Source of the DNA: an uncultured Oscillospiraceae bacterium
GTDB taxonomy: Bacteria > Bacillota > Clostridia > Oscillospirales > Acutalibacteraceae
DNA: 64,000 bases
NCBI GenBank assembly: GCA_902492455.1
Contig: CABULH010000002.1
Location: 186,001 to 250,000, forward strand
Reading direction: 5' to 3'
In this document: positions 48,561 to 58,309 of the stretch, piece after piece
How the letters are laid out: the number at the start of each line of letters is the position of its first letter
How positions within the stretch are numbered: the first letter of the stretch is position 1
Notes under the pieces: generated by a model
Told to the model about the DNA's origin: nothing
What the model saw: the letters and a program-made list of their open reading frames with translations, nothing else
Databases searched by the model: none
Program-made: the position numbers and the translations under genes

Positions 48561-51500
48561 GTGAAAAAAGGTCTGAAATTAGCGGCCATCGGCGCGGCTG
48601 CCGCGGTATGGACGAGTATGGCGGGGGCGCTGTTGGTATATGTAGTGGACGACAACGGTTTGTTCGGTTCCCCGTCATCCACAAAGAGGGGAGAGGACAT
48701 CGTGTTGACTGACGAGGGTTTGCGGGACAAAATTTCCGCTTTGCTGGAAAGCGGCCGGTATGATCCGGAGACGGATTCCATTGGGGATATCTCTTCCTCT
48801 GCCGCCGATTATCCCGCCGGCATGGGCCAGGTGACAGTCACCGGCGGGCTGGCGGACCGGCTGCGGATCGGCAGCGCGGACAGCGAATCCCGCCATGAGC
48901 TGAGCCTGGCGGGCGGCGCGGAAAAAACCACCCTGCGGGCCGCCACCGGCACCCTGTCCAAAACCTACGATGTGATTCGTTTTGCGGGGAAAGGCGCTTC
49001 CGCTTCTTTTACCTTGAATTTAAGTCAGCCGGCGCCCAAGGATGCGGCAGAGCCGGTGCTGCTGGAGATTCAGGAGATCCATGAAGCTGTCACCCAAGCC
49101 TTCGGCTACACGGTGTATGTGGACGGCAAGGCGGTGTATTTCCGTACATATGAGCAGATTGCCTCCGCTCCCAATCACTATTTCATCGCGGTGGAACGGT
49201 CGGCCATCGCGGATCTCAGCAAGGTGAAGGTGGAGTTGAAAAGCGAATCCGGACGGCCCTTCCACATCGCCAACGTGTGGGCCTACACCAATTTCTACGA
49301 GCTGATGGAAAAGGAAGAGGTTTACACCAAGCTGGGCATCAACTTCTATTCCGCCGCCGATACGGAGAACGCCCTTTCCACCATCAAGGCTTATCCCAGC
49401 GATTATGCCATGTACGATACCGGCATCATGCTCAGCCTCAAATACATGAACCTCAACCGGGACGAGGCCGCCGCGGCGCTGAAATCCTACGTGGAGGCCG
49501 CCGAGCAGGCCGGTACCAGGCTGCAGATCATGTCCGCCATGTACTGGAGCAATTCCCCCTATTCCCCCGACGGGCTGGGCGGCTCCTTCTCCGACCTGAA
49601 ATACAGCCAGGTGCTGTACAACAGCGTGCTGGACAAAACCATGGCCTCCACTCCCAACGTCTACAGCAGCACCCAATGGGTCACCACCGGCAGCTCGGTG
49701 CTGAACAACGCCGCGGTGAGCAAGATCAAGAGCTTTTTCAGCGATTTTGCCGCCTCCATTTCCTTCCTCAAGGCCCGGGGCAGGAGCACCCAGCCCATCG
49801 ATTTGGTGATGGAATGGGGCGTTTGCTACAAGGGTGTGAGCACCCTCACCGGCTACAGCGAGTTCGGCGCCCTGGACGGGGCGGATTATCACCCCGAGCT
49901 GGTGGCCGCCGCGGCCAAGGACGGGGTGACCCTGGATCCCAAAGACGGTCTCTCCTACGCGGAGAAGCAGTGGCTGATCAAATGGCAGGGCGCTTACAAC
50001 CAGATGCTGGCCGACGCCTACCGGGAAGCCATGGGCAGCGACGCCATCCTGGTGAAGGGCGGGGAGATCACCATGCCCGAGACCCAGAGCGTGGATCACA
50101 TCTTCACCCACAACGTCCAGTGGATCAATCAGAATCCCTCCTATGATCTCACCATATCCGGCTGGCAGTCGGGGGTGGGTGACGGCATGTATTCCAGCAG
50201 CGAGGACATGTACTTCGATCCGCTGCGCTTCTATCAGTACAAAGCCGCTTACGGCCGCACCGGCTGCGTCAACCTGGAGATGGCCATCCACAATCCCAAG
50301 GGGGTCCTCCAGCGGTACGTCAAGCAGTCCTATGCCGCGGGTCTGGAGTTCGTCACCCTCTTCAACGACAAAGCCGAATACAACACCGCCGGCAACCTGC
50401 GGGAAATCGACGGCATCGAAAACCAGCAGGCGGACGGGCCGGAGCATTTCGATGTGAACATCCTGGACGTGGACTTCACCCGGGATGCGGCCAAGAATCT
50501 GCTGAAAAATCCGCCCGCCGGAGTTTCCTTTGAAAATCTCTCCGCCAAGGACGGACGGCTGTATCAGGCCGACAAAAGCAAGCCCGCCTCCATCACCCTG
50601 AAGCTCACCGACGGCGGGGAAGCCTTTGACACCGGCCTGTATCTGGATTTGGCCGCCATTGTGGGCAGCAGCGACACGGTGGAGCTATACGGCGGCGAGA
50701 GCCCCGACAGCCTGCAGAAGCTGGGGGCGGGAGACCTGCAGCTGCATAACGACCGGTTCGATTCCACCAATCACTACCGCTACGACTTCACCGCGGCCAG
50801 CAAGGGCAAGAGCGCCTATTATGTGCAGCTCCGGCTGGCGGCCGGCAGCAGCACCGCTCTGCGGTCGGTGAAGGTTTATCGGCCCTTTGCCCAAACCGCC
50901 GGACAGCTTAACGGCGCTGCTTTCACCATGAAGCAGGCCCGGCTGCAGAGCCTGTGGATCTCCCAGCGGGCGGTGACGGAAAACCAATACCAGGATTATG
51001 TCGAGAAAAACGGCGGTGGGGACAAGATCACCGCCCTGGCCGACGCCCTGATGGAAAGCGGCTATTACAAAACCGCCTATCAGCTGCTGGCGGGCGAAAT
51101 CTCCCAGGTGCTGCCCGCCAAATATTTAGTCACCGGCTCCGGCAGCCTGGGCAAGTATCCCGTCACCCTGTCCCTGAACAAGGATACCGACTGCGTGCAG
51201 ATCGTTCTCACCAAGATTTCCGCCGACGAATGCGCCTTTACATTTGTCACCGAGAAGAACCAGACCGTGACGCTGGAATTCGCCGGGCTGAACAGCAAGA
51301 AGAAGTACGAACTGAAGGAGCTGGGAGACAACCGCTTCACCCTCGCCGCCTCCGCCGCCGGCACCCTGAAGCCGGAGGGCGGCAAGCTGAAGGTGGAGGT
51401 CAGGGTGGCGCCCGAGGCCGCGGCCAAGCACAGGACGATTTCCGGCCGGGCTTACAGCAACGGCAGCGGCAGCACCCTCAAGGTCACGGTGCAGGATCCC

Positions 51501-51950
51501 GCCGTCTCCAACTACTCCCTGTATGAAACCTACATGATGTCCAGCGAATGCGTCTACACCCGCCGGCTGGACGGCAGCGAACAGACCACCGCTTCCGCGC
51601 CCCGGGCGGGGGATTATGTGACCCTGACCTTCAACGAGAACAACCTGGTGGTGAAGTGCGAGGCGGTTTACGGCGATAAAACCGGAACCATCCGCTCCTT
51701 CACCCCGCCCTCGGTGGAAGCGGGCGGCACCAACGGGGTGATCGAGTTCACCGACGGCAGCCGGTACGAGCTGGAGAATCAGGCGAACACCACCACCATT
51801 CAGCTGGACGGCTCCAACGTCCGGACACGGACCAAAACGCCGGAACAGCTGGCCGCCATCTTCACCCCCGGCCGGACCATCCGCATCGCCTATTGTCCGG
51901 AAAGCTACCAGGGCGCTCTGCCCCGGGTGCTTACCGTCAGCGATCCCTGA
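48561..51950 (+). CDS. Large exported protein with a possible glycosidase-like barrel
   Basis: A 1129-residue protein with an N-terminal signal/anchor (GLKLAAIGAAAAVWTSMAGA). A beta-rich domain fills about residues 85-240. A likely TIM-barrel-type catalytic domain follows (about 250-620), with strand-like blocks LQIMSAMYW, PIDLVMEWGVCY, ILVKGGEITMP and CVNLEMAIHN, whose Glu/Asp endings are where glycosidases keep their catalytic acids. Beta-sandwich-like domains fill about 630-1129 (VELYGGESPDSLQKLG, GEISQVLPAKYLVTGSGS). I cannot assign it to a known glycosidase family. GTG is the start, behind AGGAGG. Position between glycan-binding and import genes supports an extracellular glycan-acting role. 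Confidence 0.7.
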   Translation: MKKGLKLAAIGAAAAVWTSMAGALLVYVVDDNGLFGSPSSTKRGEDIVLTDEGLRDKISALLESGRYDPETDSIGDISSSAADYPAGMGQVTVTGGLADRLRIGSADSESRHELSLAGGAEKTTLRAATGTLSKTYDVIRFAGKGASASFTLNLSQPAPKDAAEPVLLEIQEIHEAVTQAFGYTVYVDGKAVYFRTYEQIASAPNHYFIAVERSAIADLSKVKVELKSESGRPFHIANVWAYTNFYELMEKEEVYTKLGINFYSAADTENALSTIKAYPSDYAMYDTGIMLSLKYMNLNRDEAAAALKSYVEAAEQAGTRLQIMSAMYWSNSPYSPDGLGGSFSDLKYSQVLYNSVLDKTMASTPNVYSSTQWVTTGSSVLNNAAVSKIKSFFSDFAASISFLKARGRSTQPIDLVMEWGVCYKGVSTLTGYSEFGALDGADYHPELVAAAAKDGVTLDPKDGLSYAEKQWLIKWQGAYNQMLADAYREAMGSDAILVKGGEITMPETQSVDHIFTHNVQWINQNPSYDLTISGWQSGVGDGMYSSSEDMYFDPLRFYQYKAAYGRTGCVNLEMAIHNPKGVLQRYVKQSYAAGLEFVTLFNDKAEYNTAGNLREIDGIENQQADGPEHFDVNILDVDFTRDAAKNLLKNPPAGVSFENLSAKDGRLYQADKSKPASITLKLTDGGEAFDTGLYLDLAAIVGSSDTVELYGGESPDSLQKLGAGDLQLHNDRFDSTNHYRYDFTAASKGKSAYYVQLRLAAGSSTALRSVKVYRPFAQTAGQLNGAAFTMKQARLQSLWISQRAVTENQYQDYVEKNGGGDKITALADALMESGYYKTAYQLLAGEISQVLPAKYLVTGSGSLGKYPVTLSLNKDTDCVQIVLTKISADECAFTFVTEKNQTVTLEFAGLNSKKKYELKELGDNRFTLAASAAGTLKPEGGKLKVEVRVAPEAAAKHRTISGRAYSNGSGSTLKVTVQDPAVSNYSLYETYMMSSECVYTRRLDGSEQTTASAPRAGDYVTLTFNENNLVVKCEAVYGDKTGTIRSFTPPSVEAGGTNGVIEFTDGSRYELENQANTTTIQLDGSNVRTRTKTPEQLAAIFTPGRTIRIAYCPESYQGALPRVLTVSDP

Positions 51951-51979
51951 TCGAATACAACAGAAAGAGAGGAATCCTT

Positions 51980-53365
51980 ATGGCAAACAGACATTGGTTC
52001 CAGCGCGGCGCGGCCGCGGCGGCCGCTCTGCTGATGGCATTGGGAATGACCGCCTGCGGCGGCAAGGACAGCAGTTCCGGCGACGCCTCCAAAGACGACG
52101 GACAAACCGGCGTGAATTTCGGCGGCGCCACCCTGAAGGTGAGCATCTGGAGCGACGGCACCATTCCCAAGCTGGGCAACAGCGAGGCGGGGGACGCCGC
52201 CTACTACGCCCTGGAGCAGGCCAAGAAAAAGTACAATTGCGAAATCGAGTGGGTCATCCTGCCGGAGTCCCAGTATTTTGATGAATTCGTGCAGTCGGCG
52301 CTGTCCGGCTCCACCTATTCCCACATCGCCCTGCAGCACTCCAACAGCATCCTCAGCTGGATCAAGCAGGAGCTGGTGGAGCCCACCGACGCTTTCATCG
52401 GTGAGAACGCCGACAACCGGTGGAACACCACCTACGCCAACTTCAAGGGGGTCAACTACGGCCTGATGCCTAATGCCGCCAACCCCACCCCTTATATGCT
52501 GCTCTACTACAACACCCGCATGATCAAGGAGCTGGGGCTGGAGGATCCCCAGAAGCTGGCCCTGGAGGACAAATGGGACTGGGCCACCTTCCGGGAATAC
52601 TGCAAAAAAGCCACCGATCCCTCTAAGGGCACCTACGGCGTGGCGGCGTTCATGCTGCCCGACGCCCTGCGGTACACCAACAGCTCCTACCTGTGGGTGG
52701 AAAAGGACGGCAAATATTACAACGCCTACAGCCATCCGGACACCAATAAAAACGCCCTGGAGCTGCTGAACCTGATTCAGGATATGGCCCTCAAGGACGG
52801 CTCGATTCTGGGCGACCGCACCGGGGGCACCACCGCCATGGATCTGGCCCTGAACACCTTCACCGACGGCAACCTGCTTTTCATGTATGGTCAGAAGGCC
52901 GCCACCCTCAAGGCCCAGGGCTTCACCGACTATGCGCCGGTGACCTTCCCCATCGGCCCCTCCTGCGAGACCTATTACAACATGCGGGACGGCTTCTCCA
53001 TCTGGGGCATCCCCACCACCAACGATTACGAGGCGGCGGATCTGGCGGAGTTCTGGATGTATGCCCAGACCACCTGGGACGAGAGCCGGGGCGACGCCTA
53101 CTACCAGGCGGACAAGGATGAGCTGATCGACTCCCTGTACGCCAGCACCTATCAGAAGCGGGAGGACGCGGAGTTCGTTTACACCATGGGCGCAAAAATG
53201 CCCGAGCGGGCTTCCCTGAACAATCTGCTGGCCCTGGGCGGCACCGAGGTCAACGAGATTTATTATCCCATTATTTCGGGTGAATCCACCCCCGCGGCGG
53301 TGATCGAGGCCACGGACAGCATCATCCAGACCCGGATCGACGAGGTATTCAACAGCGACAAATGA
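51980..53365 (+). CDS. ABC-transporter sugar-binding lipoprotein
   Basis: A 461-residue extracellular solute-binding lipoprotein (family 1, carbohydrate type). The lipobox around LGMTAC gives Cys26 as the lipid anchor, followed by a Ser/Asp-rich linker. The binding protein begins GATLKVSIWSDG (about residue 48); typical blocks are YMLLYYNTRMIKELGLEDP, TWREYC-like WATFREYCKKATDP, and DGFSIWGIPTTNDYEAADLA. It would deliver a mono- or oligosaccharide to permeases encoded downstream. The ATG at 51980 is chosen because the signal starts there behind GAGAGGAA; the longer frame overlaps the previous gene. A stem-loop without U-run follows. Confidence 0.9.
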   Translation: MANRHWFQRGAAAAAALLMALGMTACGGKDSSSGDASKDDGQTGVNFGGATLKVSIWSDGTIPKLGNSEAGDAAYYALEQAKKKYNCEIEWVILPESQYFDEFVQSALSGSTYSHIALQHSNSILSWIKQELVEPTDAFIGENADNRWNTTYANFKGVNYGLMPNAANPTPYMLLYYNTRMIKELGLEDPQKLALEDKWDWATFREYCKKATDPSKGTYGVAAFMLPDALRYTNSSYLWVEKDGKYYNAYSHPDTNKNALELLNLIQDMALKDGSILGDRTGGTTAMDLALNTFTDGNLLFMYGQKAATLKAQGFTDYAPVTFPIGPSCETYYNMRDGFSIWGIPTTNDYEAADLAEFWMYAQTTWDESRGDAYYQADKDELIDSLYASTYQKREDAEFVYTMGAKMPERASLNNLLALGGTEVNEIYYPIISGESTPAAVIEATDSIIQTRIDEVFNSDK

Positions 53366-53374
53366 GGCGGGGTT

Positions 53375-53410
53375 CTGCCGGCGGCGGTGAAAACAGGCCG
53401 CCGCCGGCAG
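53375..53410 (+). other. GC-rich hairpin after the binding-protein gene
   Basis: A perfect 13-pair stem (53375-53387 with 53398-53410) and 10-base loop start 10 bases after the stop. No U-run follows. Such hairpins often raise binding-protein mRNA relative to the downstream permease mRNA. Confidence 0.65.
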
Positions 53411-53514
53411 ACGCCGCGATGGGATTTATCGAAAGGCATTCTCGCTGTACCGGCGGGCAATCCGGCTTTGCCGGGTATCGGTTAGGCGGCTTCGCGCCGT
53501 CAGGAAAGGGTTGA

Positions 53515-56433
53515 ATGGCAGCTATGAAGAGACTCTTGTCATGGTTTCTGGCGGCGTTCCTGCTGCTGGGCGGCGTCCTGCAGGCAGGCGCGCTTCCCGC
53601 GGAGGGAACGGCGGCGGAGGGGTCCGGCGAAACGTCCGGCGCTCCGGATTCCGGCGGCTCGTCTGATGCGCCGCTGTTCAGCGCCTATTTGGCGGAGCAC
53701 GCCGATGCGGCGCGGCCAGCAGGGCCGGTGGAGGTGGACGTGCTCCATCCCTCTTCCCACGAGGGTGGGGAAGCGCCCCGCGTCGAAACCGTGGACGGGG
53801 TGCAGGCTTTGGTCACCGATGAGGAAGGCAGGGTGACCTGGACCTTCACCGTGGATCAGACCGGCCTGTACGACGTCACCGCTTCCTATTATCCGCTGCC
53901 GGGCAAGGGCAGCACCATCGAACGGACCCTTTATCTGGACGGCGGGCTGCCTTACCACGAGGCCCGCACCTTGGTTTTCAACCGCATTTGGCGCAACCAG
54001 GAGGAGGAGAAGCTCTACGGAGCGTCGGGCAATGAGTTCCGCCGCACCCAAACGGAGGAACCCGCCTGGCGAGAGATCCCCTTCATCAGCAGCGTGGGCT
54101 ACGGCGCCCAACGGCTCCAGCTGTATCTGACAGCGGGGGAGCACACCCTGACCCTGGAGGCGACGGGGGAGCCTTTGGCCCTTTCCGCCCTGATCTTCCG
54201 CCAGCTTCCCGAGACCGGGAGCTATGCCGATTATCTGGCCGCCGGGCAGGCGGCGGGCGGAAAAATCATAGCGGCGGACACCGCGCCCCTGGTGATCCAG
54301 GGGGAGGACGCGGACCGGAAATCCACCAGCACTCTTTACGCGGTGGAGGATCGGACCTCCTCCGCCACCCAGCCTTTTGACGAGGCCCGCATCCTGCTGA
54401 ACACCATCGGCGGGAACGGCTGGAAATACAAGCATCAATGGATCGAATGGGACGTGAAGGTCACCGAAGCCGGATTTTACCGGCTGGCCTTCCGGTGCAA
54501 GCAGGATTTTGTTTCCGGCGGCACCGCCTTCCGCACCCTGACCGTGGACGGAGAGGTCCCCTTTCAGGAGGCGGAAAATCTGGAGGTCTCCTATTCCCTG
54601 CAATGGCAGATGTTCACACTGGGCGGGGAAGAGGAGCCCTATCTGCTCTATCTGCCCGCCGGAGATCACACCATCCGGCTCACCGCCTCTCTGGACGACC
54701 GGATGTCCCGGGTGCTGGAGGACGTCAGCGAATCGGTACAGGAGCTCAGCGCCCTTTACCGCCAGGTGCGGATGATCACCGGCTCCTTTCCGGACAAATA
54801 CCGGGACTACAACCTCATCGGCAATATCCCGGAGCTGTACGACATCATTGAGAAAAATATCGCCCGGCTGCAGGCCGCCAACGAAAGCCTTATCGCCCTT
54901 TCCGGAAAAAAAGGCGAGCAGTCCATGTACATCGACATGGTGACGGTCCAGCTGGAGGCGTTTCTGAAAGATCCGGATTCCATTCCGGAGCGAATTTCCA
55001 CTCTCAGCGACAATCTCAACTCCCTGGCTTCCTGGATGTCCTCCGCCAGCCAGGTGCCCCTGCTCATCGATTATCTGACCCTGGATTCACCCGATTCTCC
55101 CCTTCCCCAGGCGGAGGCCGGTTTTCTCCAGGGAATGTGGTCCGCGGTGAAGGCATTTTTCCTCTCCTTCGTCACCGATTACTACTCCATCGAAGGCTAT
55201 GCCGAATCCAATCAGGTGAAGGGCTCGGTGACCCTGTGGCTGGATTCCGGCCGGGATCAGGCCACCGCCATCAAGACCCTGGCGGACAACTACTTCACCC
55301 CGGAAAGCAACATCGCCCTGAACGTGCGTCTGGTCACCGGCAACGTGCTGATGCGGGCGGTGGCCAGCGGCACCGGCCCGGACGTGGCGGTGTTCCAGGG
55401 CCAGGCCAAGCCGGTGGAATACGGTATGCGGGGAGCGCTGTATGATCTGAACCAATTTGAGGACATCGATGAGGTCACCGCCCGGTTCGCGGAAAGCGCC
55501 ATGGTTTCCCAGTCCTTCGGCGGCAAGCTGTACGGCCTGCCGGAGCAGCAGAGCTTCCTGATGATGTTCGTGCGGGACGACGTGCTGGCCGACCTGGGAC
55601 TTTCGGCCCCTCAGACCTGGGAGGATCTCTACGCCATGATCCCCATTCTGCAGGAAAACGGACTGAACGTGGGCTTCCCCAGCCCTACCGGCGTCCAGTC
55701 CGGCAGCGTCTCCACCGATCTGAATACCATGTACGCCGCCCTGCTGCTGCAGAACGGCGGGCAGGTATACACCGGGGACGGCAGCCGCAGCGCGCTGGGT
55801 TCCCTGGAGGCGGTGGACGCGTTCATCCAGTGGTCGGAGCTGTACACCAAGTACAACGCCACCAAAACCTACAGCCCCATCAACCGGTTCCGCACCGGCG
55901 AAGCGCCCATCCTGCTGACCTCTTACACCTTTTACAACACCCTGGTGGTGGCCGCGCCGGAGATCGACGGGCTGTGGTCCATGCTGCCGGTGCCCGGCAC
56001 CCCGCGGGAGGACGGCGGGATTGACCGTACCGTTTCCTGCACCGTCACCAGCGTGCTGCTCTTCAAAAACGCCAAGGATGTGGACGCCTCCTGGGAATTC
56101 ATGAAATGGTGGACCTCCCGGGAAGGCCAGAGCGTTTACGCCAGCGAGATCGAGGCCCTGCAGGGCGAATCCGCCCGCTGGCCCACCGCCAACCTGGAGG
56201 CCATGGCCGATATCCCTTGGAAAACCAGCATTTCCGCCCAGCTTAACGAGCAGTGGAAATGGGTGGTGGGCATCGAAGAGGTGCCGGGCAGCTATTACGT
56301 GGGCCGGACGGTGGACAACGCCATTAAATCGGTGATCAACAGCGGCAAGAGCCCCCGGGACACCATCCTGGACGCGGTGGACGCCATCAACGACGAGATC
56401 GCCAAAAAACGAAAAGAGTTCGGATTGGAGTAA
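53515..56433 (+). CDS. Fusion of carbohydrate-binding-like domains to an ABC solute-binding protein
   Basis: A 972-residue exported protein with a signal peptide (about residues 1-30; LLSWFLAAFLLLGGVLQAG). Two galactose-binding-like beta domains follow: about 70-235 (TGLYDVTASYYPLPGKGSTI, RTLYLDGGLP) and about 260-400 (WIEWDVKVTEAGFYRLAFRC, RTLTVDGEVPF), whose repeated pattern suggests sugar-binding modules. A helical spacer covers about 405-540, and a solute-binding domain about 570-972 (SVTLWLDSGRDQATAIKTLA, GTGPDVAVFQGQ, GGKLYGLPEQQSFLMMFVRD). No lipobox is visible. Permease genes start 4 bases later. The fusion would hold a polymer at the surface next to the importer. The ATG at 53515 follows AGGAAAGGG. 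Confidence 0.82.
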   Translation: MAAMKRLLSWFLAAFLLLGGVLQAGALPAEGTAAEGSGETSGAPDSGGSSDAPLFSAYLAEHADAARPAGPVEVDVLHPSSHEGGEAPRVETVDGVQALVTDEEGRVTWTFTVDQTGLYDVTASYYPLPGKGSTIERTLYLDGGLPYHEARTLVFNRIWRNQEEEKLYGASGNEFRRTQTEEPAWREIPFISSVGYGAQRLQLYLTAGEHTLTLEATGEPLALSALIFRQLPETGSYADYLAAGQAAGGKIIAADTAPLVIQGEDADRKSTSTLYAVEDRTSSATQPFDEARILLNTIGGNGWKYKHQWIEWDVKVTEAGFYRLAFRCKQDFVSGGTAFRTLTVDGEVPFQEAENLEVSYSLQWQMFTLGGEEEPYLLYLPAGDHTIRLTASLDDRMSRVLEDVSESVQELSALYRQVRMITGSFPDKYRDYNLIGNIPELYDIIEKNIARLQAANESLIALSGKKGEQSMYIDMVTVQLEAFLKDPDSIPERISTLSDNLNSLASWMSSASQVPLLIDYLTLDSPDSPLPQAEAGFLQGMWSAVKAFFLSFVTDYYSIEGYAESNQVKGSVTLWLDSGRDQATAIKTLADNYFTPESNIALNVRLVTGNVLMRAVASGTGPDVAVFQGQAKPVEYGMRGALYDLNQFEDIDEVTARFAESAMVSQSFGGKLYGLPEQQSFLMMFVRDDVLADLGLSAPQTWEDLYAMIPILQENGLNVGFPSPTGVQSGSVSTDLNTMYAALLLQNGGQVYTGDGSRSALGSLEAVDAFIQWSELYTKYNATKTYSPINRFRTGEAPILLTSYTFYNTLVVAAPEIDGLWSMLPVPGTPREDGGIDRTVSCTVTSVLLFKNAKDVDASWEFMKWWTSREGQSVYASEIEALQGESARWPTANLEAMADIPWKTSISAQLNEQWKWVVGIEEVPGSYYVGRTVDNAIKSVINSGKSPRDTILDAVDAINDEIAKKRKEFGLE

Positions 56434-56437
56434 GCAT

Positions 56438-57370
56438 ATGGCACAGGAGGTACAGGCAGTAACCCGGAGATCCCGGCTCCACGGCGCCCTGCGGGACATG
56501 TGGAAAAAGAGGATGGCCTATGTGATGATCACCCCGTATATGCTCATCTTTCTGACCTTTACGGTGGTGCCGGTCATCGTGTCCATGATCCTCAGTTTCA
56601 CCCAATACAACGTGCTGCAGTCCCCGGTTTTCGTCGGGCTGCGCAATTATACCAACCTTTTTGTCAACGACGAGGTGTTCGCCATCGCGGTGCGCAACAC
56701 GGTGATTTTCGCCCTGGTGACCGGCGTGGTGGGCTACGCTCTTTCCTTCTTCGTGGCCTGGGCCATCAATGAGCTGAGCAAGGGGGTGCGGGCGGTGCTG
56801 ACCTTCATCTTCTACGCCCCCACCATCTCCGGCACGGTGTACACCATCTGGTCCATCATCTTCAACGGCGACATGTACGGCTATGCCAACAGCCTGCTGC
56901 TGCGCCTGGGACTGATTTCCTCCCCCATCGACTGGTTCACCACCGACGCCTATATCCTGCCCATGATTATCCTGGTACAGCTGTGGATGAGCATGGGAGC
57001 CGGCTTCCTGACCCTGCGGGCCGGTATGTCTTCGGTGGACGCCCAGCTGTATGAGGCCGGGGCCATCGACGGGGTGAAAAACCGTTTTCAGGAGCTGTGG
57101 TATATCACCGTGCCCCAGATGGCCCCCCACATGATGACCGCCGCGGTGCTGCAGATCACCTCCATGTTCGCCAGCACCCAGGTGTCCATCTCCCTGGCCG
57201 GTTTCCCCAGCACCAACTATGCCGGCCACCTGGTGATGACCCATCTGATGGACTACAGCAACTACCGGCTGGAGCGGGGCTATGCCTGCGCCATCGCGGT
57301 GCTGATGTTCCTGTTCATGATCGCCATCAACCAGACGGTGCTGAAATTCCTGCGGAAGGTAGGTGGCTGA
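56438..57370 (+). CDS. Sugar ABC transporter permease (MalF type)
   Basis: A 310-residue permease with six membrane spans. It begins with a basic tail and MAYVMITPYMLIFLTFTVVP, and it carries the cytoplasmic EAA loop YEAGAIDGVKNRFQELWYIT (about residues 208-227) that docks the ATPase, plus VPQMAPHMMTAAVLQI after it. Length and pattern match MalF/UgpA-type permeases without the large periplasmic insert. It starts 4 bases after the fusion binding protein and is followed by the MalG-type gene after 1 base. No ATPase gene is in view; such systems often share a single MsmK-like ATPase. Confidence 0.93.
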   Translation: MAQEVQAVTRRSRLHGALRDMWKKRMAYVMITPYMLIFLTFTVVPVIVSMILSFTQYNVLQSPVFVGLRNYTNLFVNDEVFAIAVRNTVIFALVTGVVGYALSFFVAWAINELSKGVRAVLTFIFYAPTISGTVYTIWSIIFNGDMYGYANSLLLRLGLISSPIDWFTTDAYILPMIILVQLWMSMGAGFLTLRAGMSSVDAQLYEAGAIDGVKNRFQELWYITVPQMAPHMMTAAVLQITSMFASTQVSISLAGFPSTNYAGHLVMTHLMDYSNYRLERGYACAIAVLMFLFMIAINQTVLKFLRKVGG

Positions 57371-57371
57371 C

Positions 57372-58298
57372 ATGGAGGCAACGACAAAGGCGGCCGCTTC
57401 GCGGCGGCTGCGGGACCGGCTGCCTCGTTTCCGGGGCGGCGTCCGGGAAACCCGCCGGGCCCGGGGCAACCGGAAACGGTATGGGGACGTGATCGTGTTT
57501 CTCTTCCTGACAATGATCGGACTGTTCAGCGCCCTGCCCCTGGTGATGGCGGTGGGCATGTCCCTCAAGCCCCTCAACGAGCTGTTCTACTATCCCCCCA
57601 CCATCCTGCCCTCTCACCCCACCCTGGACAACTTCGTGATGCTCTTCAGCCTGATGAAGACCACCTGGGTGCCCTTTGCCCGGTACGCCTTCAACACCCT
57701 GTTCATCACCCTGGCCGCCACCATCGGCCACATTCTGCTGGCCTCCCTGGCGGCGTATCCCCTGGCAAAGGTGGATTTCATCGGGCGGAAAACCATCAAC
57801 GCCATGGTGATGTTCTCCCTGATGTTCGTGGCCTCCATCAACGACATCGCCAACTACCTCACCATCTCCTGGCTGGGGTGGCTGGATACCTATCTGGCGG
57901 CCATCATCCCCTCCATGGGCGCCTCTTTGGGGCTGTTTATCATGATTAACTATATGCGCACCATCCCCGATTCCCTGATCGAAGCCTCCCGCATCGACGG
58001 CTGCTCTGAGTTCGGCACCTACCGGCGGATCATCATGCCCATGGCGAAACCCGCCTACCTGACGGTGCTGATCCTGATGTTCCAGCAGCTGTGGAACCAG
58101 AACAACGCCGACTATGTGTACAACGAAAACCTGAAAACCCTGCCCTACGCCCTGACCCAGATCACCACCGGCGGTCTGATCCGCACGGGCGCGGCTCAGG
58201 CGGTGGGCGTGCTGATGCTCATTGTTCCCGCGGCGGTGTTCATCGTCAACCAGACCAAGATCATCGATACCATGGCTACGTCCGGTATCAAGGAATAG
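57372..58298 (+). CDS. Sugar ABC transporter permease (MalG type)
   Basis: A 308-residue permease with six membrane spans after a basic N-terminus (RRLRDRLPRFRGGVRETRRA). GMSLKPLNELFYYPPTILPS is the MalG-type early loop, and the EAA loop is EASRIDGCSEFGTYRRIIMP (about residues 205-224). The ATG at 57372 is 1 base after the MalF-type stop codon, so translation is likely coupled; the GTG three codons upstream overlaps the previous gene. It should form a heterodimer with the preceding permease and work with the 972-residue binding protein. Confidence 0.93.
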   Translation: MEATTKAAASRRLRDRLPRFRGGVRETRRARGNRKRYGDVIVFLFLTMIGLFSALPLVMAVGMSLKPLNELFYYPPTILPSHPTLDNFVMLFSLMKTTWVPFARYAFNTLFITLAATIGHILLASLAAYPLAKVDFIGRKTINAMVMFSLMFVASINDIANYLTISWLGWLDTYLAAIIPSMGASLGLFIMINYMRTIPDSLIEASRIDGCSEFGTYRRIIMPMAKPAYLTVLILMFQQLWNQNNADYVYNENLKTLPYALTQITTGGLIRTGAAQAVGVLMLIVPAAVFIVNQTKIIDTMATSGIKE

Positions 58299-58309
58299 GG
58301 GGAAGCGCT

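Noticed and set aside
49020..50447. 475-residue minus-strand frame inside the 1129-residue gene
   Set aside because: It is an antisense shadow rich in Gly, His and Val; the plus frame has a signal peptide, a ribosome site and operon context.
55087..57577. Two long minus-strand frames opposite the fusion binding protein and permeases
   Set aside because: They are antisense to conserved transporter genes and have no start context of their own.
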